From Streptomyces sp. MP131-18 (GTDB taxonomy: Bacteria; Actinomycetota; Actinomycetes; Streptomycetales; Streptomycetaceae): a stretch of 64,000 nt of DNA. Within the stretch, counting starts at the first letter, position 1. The number at the start of each line of letters is the position of its first letter. The notes beneath the pieces were generated by a model that had not been told where the DNA came from, ran no database searches, and worked only from the letters and a program-made list of their open reading frames with translations. The stretch is from positions 5,494,632 to 5,558,631 of the forward strand of contig NZ_LZNS01000001.1 of NCBI RefSeq assembly GCF_001984575.1. Reading direction: 5' to 3'. Shown here piece after piece: positions 1 to 9,159 of this stretch. A program made the position numbers and the translations under genes.

Positions 1-413
1 TCCTGGGACAGCACGCACGAGAACCAGACGATCTTTCCGTGCCGACGGTGCGTCACCTCGCACCCCAGCCGGTCGGCCATCTCCCGCAGCAGCCACAGTC
101 CACGGCCGTCTTCGCCCTCCCGGTCCGGCTCGGTGATCACCGGCAGAGTCCGCGAACGGTCGTGGACCTGAACGACCGCTTCCGGGCCGATCCGGAGAAG
201 GCGGAGGTAACACCGCCCGGTCCCGGCGTGCTTGGCCACATTCGTGAGCAGCTCGGAGACGCCGAGCCGGGCCACCTCGACGCAGTGGGGCGGAGCGTCC
301 CAGCGCTCGAAGACCGTCACCACGGCCCGACGCCAGAACTCGATCTCACTTTCGCGGACCGTTAACGCCCACCCATACGCGGGCCTGCTGACGGGTCGTA
401 CCGGAACGGACAT
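1..413 (-). CDS. ATP-binding regulatory protein, HATPase_c (anti-sigma/SpoIIAB-like), C-terminus cut off
   Basis: The minus-strand frame starts at ATG 413-411 and runs off the left edge, so only about the first 137 residues are present. Residues about 50-60 read SELLTNVAKHAG, the N-box of GHKL ATPases of the RsbW/SpoIIAB anti-sigma type. Residues about 100-108 read EDGRGLWLL, the matching G1 box. Such small ATPases are abundant in Streptomyces. They are typically encoded beside an XRE/DUF5753 regulator and a DUF397 protein, as here, where those two genes diverge from it. The family may phosphorylate or sequester an anti-anti-sigma partner; the actual partner cannot be read from this sequence. 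The family call is secure, the specific role is not. Confidence 0.85.
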   Translation of the reverse strand, partial: MSVPVRPVSRPAYGWALTVRESEIEFWRRAVVTVFERWDAPPHCVEVARLGVSELLTNVAKHAGTGRCYLRLLRIGPEAVVQVHDRSRTLPVITEPDREGEDGRGLWLLREMADRLGCEVTHRRHGKIVWFSCVLSQ

Positions 414-520
414 GGCACCTCCAAGGACGCACCTGAGCGCACCCGGGCACGAGGAGTCACCGCTGAGATGCGCAGGGTTATGGGCTTCATGATGGCCAGC
501 CCGCCGACATGACGTCAATA

Positions 521-549
521 CTCTGCTTGGCAATCTGCCAAAACTCTGC
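521..549. promoter_or_regulatory. Palindrome flanked by direct repeats, candidate operator
   Basis: TTGGCA-ATC-TGCCAA (527-541) is a perfect inverted repeat. It is framed by two copies of CTCTGC (521-526 and 544-549). It lies between the divergent ATPase and XRE genes, just upstream of a possible -10 element TAGAGT (564-569) for the XRE gene. The symmetry suggests a dimeric HTH protein binds here, most simply the adjacent XRE regulator. That assignment is inference. Confidence 0.45.
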
Positions 550-636
550 GTCAGGCCACCCGCTAGAGTGATCCGGGGTCTGTGACAGGCGGCGCTGCGC
601 TCGTCGGTCGCCGCAACCCCCGGAGGGAGATCAGCC

Positions 637-1509
637 GTGGCCGTGGTATCCAACGTCAGCCCGCTCACTGCCCGCAGGAAGCTGGGTGCGGAGCTGCGGA
701 AGCTCCGCGATAGGACTGGGCTGACCACGGAAGACGTCGGCGCTCACCTCAACTGCCACAACTCGAAGGTCAGCAGGATCGAGTTGGGGAAGCGGGCTTG
801 CACGCCGAAGGACTTCGAAGGCTTCATGGAGCTGTACGAAGTCAGCGATGCCCGGCGGAAGGACCTGACCACGCTGATGAAGCGGGGGAGGCAGCGGGTC
901 CCACCGTGGTGGCATGCGTACAACGACGTGATCAGCGCGAACTACAGCGAGTTTCTGGCCTACGAGGCCGAGGCCGGCCGTGGCTGCGAATACCAGACGC
1001 TTCTGATTCCCGGGCTGCTGCAAACCGAGGAGTACGCGCACGCCGTTACCGCTGGTGGCTACGCGGCGCTCGGCCCCGACCAGGTCGAAAGCTTGGTCGA
1101 GGTACGCATGCGACGGCAGGAGCGGTTGCGGGAGAACGAGCCTTTGATCTTCGACGCGGTCGTCACCGAGGCCGCGCTTCGCTTGCAGGTCGGCGGCGCG
1201 CAGGTGATGCGTGCCCAGTTGCGCAAGCTGGGCGAGGCCGCGAGGCTTCCGCACGTGACCTTCAAAGTCATCCCGTTCGAGGCCGGGGAGAAGGGCGCAA
1301 GTACCGGAGCTTTCAGCTTGTTTGCCACGGAAAGGGACGGTGACCCCGACGTGGCGTTCACGGAGTCGGCCGAGGCGACGACGAGCCTGCGGGACGAGCC
1401 TCTGGCCATGAGGCGGCTCAGTCGTCTGTTCCGGAATCTGTCGGCCGCAGCTCTCGATGAGCACGCTACGCTTGAGCTGGTGCAACGTCTTGAGAGTGAG
1501 CTGGTCTGA
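637..1509 (+). CDS. XRE-family transcriptional regulator with DUF5753 domain
   Basis: This 290-residue protein starts at GTG 637, behind GGAGGGAGA at 621-629. Residues about 13-55 form a helix-turn-helix of the lambda-repressor/XRE type (LRDRTGLTTEDVGAHL...SKVSRIELGKR). The rest matches the DUF5753 ligand-binding-like region typical of Streptomyces regulators, including the recurring GLLQTEEYA motif near residue 130. It is followed one base later by a DUF397 gene, the standard partner, so the two form an operon. Members of this family influence development and antibiotic production in Streptomyces. The target of this one is unknown, though it may act on the palindrome upstream of its own gene. 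Confidence 0.93.
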   Translation: MAVVSNVSPLTARRKLGAELRKLRDRTGLTTEDVGAHLNCHNSKVSRIELGKRACTPKDFEGFMELYEVSDARRKDLTTLMKRGRQRVPPWWHAYNDVISANYSEFLAYEAEAGRGCEYQTLLIPGLLQTEEYAHAVTAGGYAALGPDQVESLVEVRMRRQERLRENEPLIFDAVVTEAALRLQVGGAQVMRAQLRKLGEAARLPHVTFKVIPFEAGEKGASTGAFSLFATERDGDPDVAFTESAEATTSLRDEPLAMRRLSRLFRNLSAAALDEHATLELVQRLESELV

Positions 1510-1510
1510 G

Positions 1511-1750
1511 ATGACGAAGTCGGCCGATTCCCACCCGGTCGCCCTTCACGATGCCGAGTGGCGCACGAGCAGCTACACGGCCAGTAACGGCAACTGCGTC
1601 GAGGTTGCCGCGAGCAGTGCGGCCCCCGTGGTCGCCGTGCGTGACACCAAGGACCGGTCCATCCCTGCTGCTCACGTTTCCGCGAAGGCCTGGTCGGCGT
1701 TCATCGGTGCCGCCAAGACGGGGATGCTGGATCAGTCCCTCGGCGGCTGA
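1511..1750 (+). CDS. DUF397 domain protein
   Basis: The protein has 79 residues, taking ATG 1511, one base after the stop of the XRE gene. An upstream in-frame ATG at 1457 lies inside the XRE gene and is less likely. It carries the DUF397 signature: an early W-x-x-SSYTASNGNCVEVA block (residues about 15-30) and a central VAVRDTKD block, ending in an FIGAAKTG-like stretch. DUF397 proteins are small, actinobacterial, and almost always encoded next to XRE/DUF5753 regulators. They probably work as partners or antagonists of those regulators. The family is clear; the biochemical role is not known. Confidence 0.93.
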   Translation: MTKSADSHPVALHDAEWRTSSYTASNGNCVEVAASSAAPVVAVRDTKDRSIPAAHVSAKAWSAFIGAAKTGMLDQSLGG

Positions 1751-1786
1751 TCGCGCGAACCACGAGCGGAAAAGGCCCGAGGCCTC

Positions 1787-1816
1787 CCCCCGGCGGCCCG
1801 TGTGGGCCGCCGGGGG
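1787..1816. terminator. Bidirectional hairpin between convergent genes
   Basis: A 13-bp perfect stem (left arm 1787-1799, right arm 1804-1816, GTGT loop) lies between the DUF397 gene and the convergent aminopeptidase gene. It can serve both strands. There is no clear T-tract, as is common in Streptomyces. Confidence 0.7.
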
Positions 1817-1832
1817 ACCGGCGGGTGGGGGC

Positions 1833-4397
1833 TCAGGCAGAGGCCGCGTCGGCGGCTTGGGCGGTCAGGGCTCGTTCGACGCCTGCGCGGGATTCGGTGA
1901 CCAGGCGGCGCAGTGCGGCCGAGGGTTCGGCCGTCACCAGCCAGGCGTCCGTGACCTCCAGGGTCTCCCGCGCGACCTGGACGGACGGGTAGAGCCCGAC
2001 CGCGATCTGCTGCGCCATCTCGTGGCTGCGGCTGTCCCACACGTCCTTCAGCGCCGCGAAGTACTTCTCCGTGTACGGCGCGAGCAGTTCGCGCTGGTCG
2101 ATCTGCACGAAGCCGCCGATGACCGCCTCCTGGAGCGCGTTCGGCAGCTTGTCGCCCTCCACGACCGACGCCCACGCCTCGGCCTTCGCCTCGGGGGTGG
2201 GGCGCGCCGCGCGGGCCGCCGCGGCGTGCCGTTCACCGGCCGAGGTGGCGTCGCGGGCCAGCTCGGCGGCGATGGCGGCCTCGTCCGCGCGCCCGGTGGC
2301 CGCAAGCCGCTGCACCAGGGCCCAGCGCAGGTCGGTGTCGACGGCCAGGCCCTCGAACGATTCGGTGCCGTCCAGCAGCCCGGCGAGCACGCCGAGTTGC
2401 GCGTCGGTGCGCGCGGTGGCGGCGAAGGCCCGTGCCCAGGCGAGCTGGTGGTCGCTGCCGGGTGCGGCGCCGCGCAGCCGTTCCAGGGTCGCCTCGGACC
2501 AGGTGGCCAGGCCGGTCTCGCGCCAGTCGGGCGCCGCGTACAGGTCGAGGGCCAGCTTGACCTGCCGGTGCAGGGTCTGCACCATGCCGATGTCGGTCTC
2601 CTTGCCGATCCCGGCCAGCACCAGCGCCAGGTAGTCGCGGGCGGCCATCTCGCCGTCGCGCGTCATGTCCCAGGCGGACGCCCAGCACAGGGCGCGCGGC
2701 AGCGATTCGGTGAAGTCGCCCAGGTGCGCGGTGACCGTCGCCATCGAGTCGGGGTCGAGCCGCACCTTCGCGTACGACAGGTCGTCGTCGTTGAGCAGGA
2801 GAACGTCGGGGCGCGGGCGGCCCGTCAGTTCCGGTACCCGCGTCAGCTCGCCGTCGACGTCCAGCTCGATCCGGTCGGTCCGCACCAGGGCGCCGTCGCG
2901 CAGCTCGTACAGGCCGATGGCGATGCGGTGCGGGCGCAGCACGGCCTCGCCGGTGGCGCCCGCCGGCAGCGGCGGCGCCTCCTGGCGGACGGCGAACGCG
3001 GTGATGGTGCCCGCCGCGTCGACGGTGAGGTCGGGGCGCAGCACATTGATGCCCGCGGTCTCGAGCCAGGCTTGTGACCACGTCTTCAGGTCGCGTCCGC
3101 TGGTCTCCTCCAGCGCCGTCAGCAGGTCGGTCAGCCGGGTGTTGCCCCAGGCGTGGCGCTTGAAGTAGGTCTGGACGCCGCGGAAGAACGCGTCCTGGCC
3201 GACGTACGCGACGAGCTGCTTGAGGACGGAAGCGCCCTTGGCGTAGGTGATGCCGTCGAAGTTGACCAGGACGTCGTCAAGGTCGCGGATCTCGGCCATG
3301 ATCGGGTGGGTGGAGGGAAGCTGGTCCTGCCGGTAGGCCCAGGTCTTCATCTGGTTGGCGAACGAGGTCCAGGCGTGCGGCCACCGGCTGCCGGGCGCGT
3401 GGGCCTGGCAGGCGATCGAGGTGTAGGTGGCGAACGACTCGTTCAGCCACAGGTCGTTCCACCACTCCATGGTGACCAGGTCGCCGAACCACATGTGGGC
3501 CAGCTCGTGCAGGATGGTCTCGGCCCGCATCTCGTAGGCCGCGTCCGTCACCTTGGAGCGGAAGACGTACTGATCGCGGATGGTGACCGCGCCGGCGTTC
3601 TCCATGGCGCCCGCGTTGAACTCGGGGACGAACAACTGGTCGTACTTGGCGAACGGGTACGGGTGGTCGAACTTCTCCTCGAACCAGTCGAAGCCCTGCC
3701 GCGTGACCTCGAACAGCGCCTCCGCGTCGAGGTGCTCGGCCAGCGAGGGCCGGCAGTAGATGCCCAGCGGAACGGTCCGCCCCTCGCCTTCCCAGCTGCT
3801 GTGCACCGAGTGGTAGGGGCCGGCGATCAGGGCCGTGATGTAGGTGGAGACGCGCGGGGTCGGCTCGAAGCGCCAGACGCCGTTCTCCGGCCTGGGGGTG
3901 GGCGAGTTGGAGATGACCGTCCAGCCCTCGGGGGCGGTGACGGTGAAGCGGAACGTGCCCTTGAGGTCCGGTTGTTCGAAGCAGGCGAAGACGCGGCGGG
4001 CGTCCGGCACCTCGAACTGGGTGTAGAGGTACACCTGCTGGTCGACCGGGTCGACGGAGCGGTGCAGTCCCTCGCCGGTGTTGGTGTAGGCGCAGTCGGC
4101 GACCACCCGCAGCTCGTTGTGCCCCGCCACGACGGCGGGCAGCGCGATGCGGGAGTCGGCGAACACCTCGGCCGGGTCGAGGACGGTGCCGTTGAGCACC
4201 ACCTCGTGGACCGCGGGGGCGATCAGGTCGGCGAAGGTGGCTCCCGCGGACCGCGCCGTGAAGTGCACGGTCGTCTCGGAGCGGAAGGTACCCCCCTCCG
4301 GGGCGCCGGAGAGATCGAGGGTGATCTCGTAGCCGTCCACGCCGAGCAGCCGCGCCCGCTCCTGCGCCTCTTGCCGGGTCAGATTCGTGCCAGGCAC
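1833..4397 (-). CDS. pepN: Aminopeptidase N (M1 family metallopeptidase)
   Basis: This 854-residue zinc aminopeptidase removes N-terminal amino acids from peptides in the cytoplasm; there is no signal peptide. The M1 hallmarks are present. The substrate-anchoring GAMEN motif is near residue 263, the zinc-binding HELAH is near residue 297, and the third zinc ligand Glu is in LWLNESFATY about 19 residues later. A C-terminal ERAP1-like helical domain follows. The start chosen is GTG 4397 (protein begins MPGTNLTRQEA), preceded by AAGGAGACC. The same start architecture appears in the paralogue at 9160-11763. Longer versions beginning at 4499 lack a ribosome binding site. It lies downstream of the secreted protease gene, separated by a terminator. 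Confidence 0.96.
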   Translation of the reverse strand: MPGTNLTRQEAQERARLLGVDGYEITLDLSGAPEGGTFRSETTVHFTARSAGATFADLIAPAVHEVVLNGTVLDPAEVFADSRIALPAVVAGHNELRVVADCAYTNTGEGLHRSVDPVDQQVYLYTQFEVPDARRVFACFEQPDLKGTFRFTVTAPEGWTVISNSPTPRPENGVWRFEPTPRVSTYITALIAGPYHSVHSSWEGEGRTVPLGIYCRPSLAEHLDAEALFEVTRQGFDWFEEKFDHPYPFAKYDQLFVPEFNAGAMENAGAVTIRDQYVFRSKVTDAAYEMRAETILHELAHMWFGDLVTMEWWNDLWLNESFATYTSIACQAHAPGSRWPHAWTSFANQMKTWAYRQDQLPSTHPIMAEIRDLDDVLVNFDGITYAKGASVLKQLVAYVGQDAFFRGVQTYFKRHAWGNTRLTDLLTALEETSGRDLKTWSQAWLETAGINVLRPDLTVDAAGTITAFAVRQEAPPLPAGATGEAVLRPHRIAIGLYELRDGALVRTDRIELDVDGELTRVPELTGRPRPDVLLLNDDDLSYAKVRLDPDSMATVTAHLGDFTESLPRALCWASAWDMTRDGEMAARDYLALVLAGIGKETDIGMVQTLHRQVKLALDLYAAPDWRETGLATWSEATLERLRGAAPGSDHQLAWARAFAATARTDAQLGVLAGLLDGTESFEGLAVDTDLRWALVQRLAATGRADEAAIAAELARDATSAGERHAAAARAARPTPEAKAEAWASVVEGDKLPNALQEAVIGGFVQIDQRELLAPYTEKYFAALKDVWDSRSHEMAQQIAVGLYPSVQVARETLEVTDAWLVTAEPSAALRRLVTESRAGVERALTAQAADAASA

Positions 4398-4502
4398 CTG
4401 GTGGTCTCCTTCGTCGTGCGTCGTGCTTCGCATCCTTCCACGCCACGCCACGGCGCGCCGGGGGCAGGCGAACGCGGAGCGCGCACGCGGAGCGCGCACG
4501 CG

Positions 4503-4546
4503 GCGGGGGCGGGCGAACGGCGCACCCGCCGTCCGCCCGCCCCCGC
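4503..4546 (-). terminator. Terminator hairpin after the S8 protease gene
   Basis: A 13-bp GC stem (4503-4515 with 4534-4546) is extended inward by another paired block, about 20 bp beyond the protease stop codon. Just upstream (4471-4501) the sequence CACGCGGAGCGCG is partly repeated. The hairpin probably separates protease transcription from the aminopeptidase gene. Confidence 0.65.
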
Positions 4547-4565
4547 GGGTGTGGAGCCGCCGTCG

Positions 4566-7500
4566 TTACGGCGTCACGTGGTGGATGGCGAGGTGGCCCG
4601 TCCCGGTGAGGGTGCCGGCCGCGTTGAGCAACCTGACCTCGCCGAAGATCTCACGGCCAGGACCCGCGTCGGCCGCCGCCGCGGTGGCGGTGATCTCGGC
4701 GGGAACGGACGTGGTCGCGCCGGTGTCGAGCTCGATCACGCGTTCCTCGTCCACCGTGACCGTGCCGAGCGCCGGGCTGAGGTAGGCGTCCCGGTGGGTG
4801 TAGGTGGTGGTGCCCTGCGGCACCGAGTAGCCGTGCACCTCGACGGTGTAGGTGCCGGCCGCCGGCTCGGGGAGGCTGATGGTCTCCTCGGAGCCGGAGC
4901 TGGTGGAACTGCCGACCAGCTCGCCGTCGCGGTACACGAACAGGTCGAGGTCGGCGCCCGGGTCGGCGGGCGCGCCGATCGTCGCGGTGAACGAGGAGAC
5001 GTCCTCGCCGAGGTCGACGGTGGTCGTCACGTACTCGCCGTGTGCGATGGTCGGGGTGGCGTTCAGTGCCGAGCCCAGCTCGCCGGACTCCGCGGTGCCG
5101 GTCAGGGGCGCGAAGTCGTTGGTGACGCCCCAGGCCACCGAGGCGGGGACGCCCGCGTCGACGTGGCCGAGTTCGAGGGTCTCGGGGTTGAACGTGGTGC
5201 CCAGCGCCGTCGCGGTCAGCTCGTACGGGTTGTTCAGCAGCGGCGAGGTGCGCCGCGACTCGACCTCGATCTCCCACACGCCCGGCGTGGGGTTGGCGTA
5301 GGAGCGCAGGTCGGGGCGGCAGGTGTTGGCCGGGTTGTCGTAATTGGGGTAGCAGAAGGTGCTGGTGGAGTCGTCGGCGAGGGTGCCCCACGGGGTGATG
5401 GCGATCCACCGGGTCTGGCTGCCCTCGGCCAGGCCGTTCAGGGCGACCTCCAGGGTCCGCGTGCCCTCGGGCACGGTGACGAAGTAGGAGGTGGCGTCGT
5501 TGCGCTGGGCGGTGCCCGACTCGCTGAGCGAGAAGTCGGGCCCGGACAGTTCCTGCGGCACGATGACGGTGGCCAGGATCTGGTGGTCCGTGCCCTGCGT
5601 GCGCTGGTCGTCCACTTCGAGGATCGCGCTGTGCGCGCCGAGGGCACGCGGCCTGGCCTGCACGGTGACGGTCACCGGCTCGTCCAGCGGCAGCCACACC
5701 GTGGAGCGTCCGTCGATGCGGAACGTGCGGTCGTGGTTGTTGGCCAGGTCGAGGGTGTGCCGCACGGGGCGGTCGGGCCCGGTGGTGCGGGTGATGGTGA
5801 CCTCGTAACGCTCCGACTCGCCGACGGCCGGGGCGGATTCGCGGTCGTAGATGCCGGTGCCGACGCCCGGGGTGGCCAGGAACTCGGCCATGTCGTGGTC
5901 CACCGGGGCCTCGACGGTGTAGCCGTGCGCGGTCGCGCCGCGGGTGATCAGCCGCCAGGCGCCCTCGGTGTCGACGAGTCCTGCGCCCTGCTCGTGCGCC
6001 TGGACGCCGCGGATGGGGTCGGCCGAGCTGGTCAGCGCGGTGCGCAGGTCGGCGGCCGACAGCTCGATGCCGCGCTGTCCCGCCGCGGAGAGCAGCAGCG
6101 CCGCGGCGCCGGCGACCTGCGGCGAGGACATCGACGTGCCCTGGAGCATGCCGTAGCCCGGCGGCAGGTCGTACCCGGCCTCGGCGACGGGGCTGCCGGG
6201 CTGCCAGGTGGGGATGGTGTTGATGGAGGCGCCAGGCCCGGTGACGGTGGGCTTGAAGCCGCCGTCGTCGCGCGGCCCCGCGGAGGAGAACGGCAGCATC
6301 GCGTAGGAGGTGCGCACGCCGGAGCCGTAGTTGGCGGCCCAGGTCTCGCGGGAGATGGACGCGCCGACGCTGACGACCTTCTCGGCGACGGACGGGTCGC
6401 TGATCGTGTTGGTGCCGGGGCCGTCGTTGCCCGCGGAGATGAACAGCTGGACGTCGTGGGTGTCGATCAGCTCGTTGTACAGGTGGGCGCGGGCGTTGTT
6501 GCCGTCGTTGAGCGCCGGCAGGCCGCCGATCGACACATTGACGAGGTCGACGTCGCGGTTGACGACGAGATCGATCATGCCCTCGAACAGCGCGGTGTAG
6601 GTGCAGCCGCCGCCGAAGACGCAGGCGCGCGCGGACACGATCTGCGCGCCGGGGGCGGCGCCGTTCATGTCGCCGCCGAACAGCCCGTTGGCCGCGGTGA
6701 TGCCCGCGACGTGGGTGCCGTGGCGGCCGGAGACGATGCCTATGTTGACGAAGTCCCGGGTCTCGCCGATCCAGTCCCCGCCGTAGGGGTCCATGGGGAC
6801 GTTCTCGCGGATCTCGACGACGAACGGCAGGGACTCGGCGATCTCGGTCTCCGGGTCGTCGGTGCCGAAGTGGCCGATGTCGTGGTTCTCGCGGTGAGGC
6901 GCCATCTCGGCGTCGTCGGTGAAGTCACCGTTGTCGTTCAGGTCCACCCGGACGGTGCCGGCGGCCGGGTCGTAGAGCACGCCCCAGGAGTCCCCGGTGT
7001 CGCCGTCCCGGTTCACGTCCCCGCCGATCTCGCCGACGGCGACGTTCTCGCGGAAGACGTTGATCAGGTAGTCACCCTCGGGCGCGGTGTACTCGCGGTC
7101 CTCGTAGGTGAACGAGGGCCCGGCGACCCCGGTGAGCATCGGGCGCCAGGAGGCGTCGTTGTCGATGATCGGGTCGGTCGCGGTCACCGAGTCCACGATC
7201 TTGCGCTCGCCGGTGGTGGTCTCCTGGAGCGCGGGGTGGCCGAGGTCGACGCCGGTGTCGAGCACGCCGATGGTCACGCCGCGGCCGTCGTACCTGCGGT
7301 GGTCGTCGACGAACTCGACCGCGCCGGTCTCGTGGGAGGGCTGGTACGGGTTCTCCGCGCGGGTGTCCTCGTCGGGCCCGTCGTAGGACCGTTCGGCCGA
7401 GAATGTTTCGGCGCCGCTGCCGGGCGCGGGCAGCGGGTCGGGCACCCGTATCTCGTCGTTCAGGTCGATGGCGCGCACCGCGTCCAGGCCGGTGGCCTCG

Positions 7501-7877
7501 TCGATCGCGGTGTCGGCGCGGCCGGTGGGCACGGTCGCGCGGACGTAGCCGATGCTGTCCTCGGTGAAGCCGACGGAGGCGCCGGGGACGGCGTCGAGCT
7601 GGTCGGCGACCTCTTCGGTCGCGCCGGGCTCGGTGGCGAGCAGCAGGGTGACGAACGGCTCGTCCGCGTTCTTGGCCTCGGCGAGCAGGGCGGCGTCCTG
7701 GGTGCCGAACTTCTCGCCGATCGGCTTGTCCGCCATCGGCTGCCCGGCCTCGTCCTCGGCCAGGGCGGGGGCGGCCCCGGCGAGGGAGAGGGCGGCAACG
7801 AGGCCGGCGGCGAGCACCGTGCGGTGCACACGCCGTCGGCCGGGACTCGTGGGATGGGAACCGGGTCTCAGTGACAT
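4566..7877 (-). CDS. Secreted S8 family serine protease (subtilisin-like) with PPC-type C-terminal domain
   Basis: This is a 1103-residue exported protease. The N-terminus has a twin-Arg-containing basic region followed by a hydrophobic segment ending ALA-E (residues about 18-40), a signal peptide. A propeptide-like region covers residues about 40-165. Catalytic motifs are in the S8 order: DTGVD (Asp near 206), GRHGTHVAGI (His near 388) and GTSMSSPQVAG (Ser near 583). About 160 residues separate Asp and His, an unusually long insertion compared with minimal subtilisins. The region near residues 960-1010 resembles a bacterial pre-peptidase C-terminal domain. The start is ATG 7877 with AAGG six bases upstream. 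Substrate unknown; probably extracellular protein breakdown. Confidence 0.94.
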   Translation of the reverse strand: MSLRPGSHPTSPGRRRVHRTVLAAGLVAALSLAGAAPALAEDEAGQPMADKPIGEKFGTQDAALLAEAKNADEPFVTLLLATEPGATEEVADQLDAVPGASVGFTEDSIGYVRATVPTGRADTAIDEATGLDAVRAIDLNDEIRVPDPLPAPGSGAETFSAERSYDGPDEDTRAENPYQPSHETGAVEFVDDHRRYDGRGVTIGVLDTGVDLGHPALQETTTGERKIVDSVTATDPIIDNDASWRPMLTGVAGPSFTYEDREYTAPEGDYLINVFRENVAVGEIGGDVNRDGDTGDSWGVLYDPAAGTVRVDLNDNGDFTDDAEMAPHRENHDIGHFGTDDPETEIAESLPFVVEIRENVPMDPYGGDWIGETRDFVNIGIVSGRHGTHVAGITAANGLFGGDMNGAAPGAQIVSARACVFGGGCTYTALFEGMIDLVVNRDVDLVNVSIGGLPALNDGNNARAHLYNELIDTHDVQLFISAGNDGPGTNTISDPSVAEKVVSVGASISRETWAANYGSGVRTSYAMLPFSSAGPRDDGGFKPTVTGPGASINTIPTWQPGSPVAEAGYDLPPGYGMLQGTSMSSPQVAGAAALLLSAAGQRGIELSAADLRTALTSSADPIRGVQAHEQGAGLVDTEGAWRLITRGATAHGYTVEAPVDHDMAEFLATPGVGTGIYDRESAPAVGESERYEVTITRTTGPDRPVRHTLDLANNHDRTFRIDGRSTVWLPLDEPVTVTVQARPRALGAHSAILEVDDQRTQGTDHQILATVIVPQELSGPDFSLSESGTAQRNDATSYFVTVPEGTRTLEVALNGLAEGSQTRWIAITPWGTLADDSTSTFCYPNYDNPANTCRPDLRSYANPTPGVWEIEVESRRTSPLLNNPYELTATALGTTFNPETLELGHVDAGVPASVAWGVTNDFAPLTGTAESGELGSALNATPTIAHGEYVTTTVDLGEDVSSFTATIGAPADPGADLDLFVYRDGELVGSSTSSGSEETISLPEPAAGTYTVEVHGYSVPQGTTTYTHRDAYLSPALGTVTVDEERVIELDTGATTSVPAEITATAAAADAGPGREIFGEVRLLNAAGTLTGTGHLAIHHVTP

Positions 7878-8015
7878 GGGCATCCTTGTTCGGTTCTGGA
7901 AGGATGACCGGCCATCCTACGGAAATGATCACTTGCCGGGCGGAGTTGCCGAAAAGTTGTCGCATTCCTGTCATCGAGGTTTGGCACCGGGGGCCGCCGC
8001 GGGCCCCGGCGCGGC

Positions 8016-9002
8016 TCAGCGTGGCAGAACCACGACAGAGCCCGCCCGCGGCGCCCGCCCGGCGGCGCGCAGCGCGGCGCGCACCGCGTCGGCCTGCGCC
8101 CCTGGGGAGTCGGCGAGGCCGCGCGGGGTGAGGCGGATGACGGTGACGCCGAGCCCGGTCAGCGTCTGGTGGCGGCGCGAGGTCTCGGCCCGGTCGGGGG
8201 AGCCGCCGCGCTGCCGCGGCACCCGGGCGTCGATGTCCACCGCGACGGCCCGCTCCGGCCAGTAGGCGTCCACATTGCACAGGAACGGCCCGCCCGGCAG
8301 CCACAGGCCGACGTTCCAGCACGGCACGGGCAGCCCGCCCTCGTGCACCGCCGTCAGCAGCCGCTGCTCCGCGAGCGCGCGGCCCTCCGCGACCAGCGCG
8401 TCGACCGCCACCGTCAGGTGCGGTCGGCCCGGGAGCCTGGCCCTGGCCAACTCCCGCAGGATCTCGTGCGGTTCGCAGTGGCCGCCGCGGACGGCCTCGG
8501 CCAGCAACCGGTGCACGGTCGCCTCGTCCGGCAGCCGGCCCACCGCGTCCACCAGGGCCCGCGGCACCGGGGCGACCGGGAAGCCGTGCCGCGGCACCGG
8601 CTCCGGCAGGCGGTGGGTGCGCACGATCCGCACGCAGCCCACGGAACGCAGTCGCCGCACGCGCGGCACCAGCACGTCCACGCGGTCGAGCGCGGCCGGC
8701 GGCGGCGCGCCCGTGAAGCCGTGCAGGTCGAGGGCGGCCAGGCCGCTGATCACCGCCTGCCCCTGGGGGCCGCCGGTGTAGCGCAGCACGGCGTGCAGGG
8801 TTTCCGCCCCGGTCAGCGGCCCGTTGTGCAGCACGAAGACGCCGGGCAGCGGCATCTGCCAGGGCCCGCCGGGCCGGCACCGCTCGTGGGCGGCCGCCGG
8901 GGGCACCCCGTGCCGGCGCAGTTCGGCCGCGGTCATCACCGGGGGCGACCCGTCCGCGAGCCGGTGCAGGGGGCGCGGGGTGAGGGGCGTGTTGTCGGTC
9001 AT
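8016..9002 (-). CDS. Hypothetical protein with AbiEi-like N-terminus and DUF559/endonuclease-like C-terminus
   Basis: The protein has 328 residues from ATG 9002. The N-terminal 60 residues (TAAELRRHGVPPAAAHERC...LPGVFVLHNGPLTG) resemble the winged-helix region found in AbiEi-type antitoxins. The C-terminal 90 residues contain NVDAYWPERAVAVDIDAR, followed by a basic helix and GVTVIRLTPRGL. That pattern is seen in DUF559/Vsr-like nuclease-fold proteins of actinobacteria. No toxin gene is adjacent, so a toxin-antitoxin role is not supported. An in-frame start at 9137 is possible but has no better ribosome binding site. Function unknown. Confidence 0.75.
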   Translation of the reverse strand: MTDNTPLTPRPLHRLADGSPPVMTAAELRRHGVPPAAAHERCRPGGPWQMPLPGVFVLHNGPLTGAETLHAVLRYTGGPQGQAVISGLAALDLHGFTGAPPPAALDRVDVLVPRVRRLRSVGCVRIVRTHRLPEPVPRHGFPVAPVPRALVDAVGRLPDEATVHRLLAEAVRGGHCEPHEILRELARARLPGRPHLTVAVDALVAEGRALAEQRLLTAVHEGGLPVPCWNVGLWLPGGPFLCNVDAYWPERAVAVDIDARVPRQRGGSPDRAETSRRHQTLTGLGVTVIRLTPRGLADSPGAQADAVRAALRAAGRAPRAGSVVVLPR

Positions 9003-9159
9003 GCTGCGGCGATTCCCGCCCGCGGGTGCGTTCCCCACCTCTGTTACAGAGCCGTCGGCAAACAGGGACAACTCCGCCCCAATGCACAGGTGTTCGGCAT
9101 TCGGCCGGGTGCGCGGCAGGCGCGGCGGGCGCGGCACCCGGCCGGGGAGCCGTCGGCCG

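Noticed and set aside
3153..7874. 1573-residue open frame on the plus strand
   Set aside because: It lies antisense to the aminopeptidase and S8 protease genes, which carry complete catalytic motifs. It is a GC-bias shadow.
4566..7877. S8 protease as the LanP leader peptidase for the lan cluster
   Set aside because: It lies about 39 kb from the cluster, is a large extracellular protease, and nothing in the sequence links it to the precursor.
8016..9002. Toxin-antitoxin system (AbiE type)
   Set aside because: Only an AbiEi-like N-terminus is present and there is no AbiEii nucleotidyltransferase toxin gene nearby.
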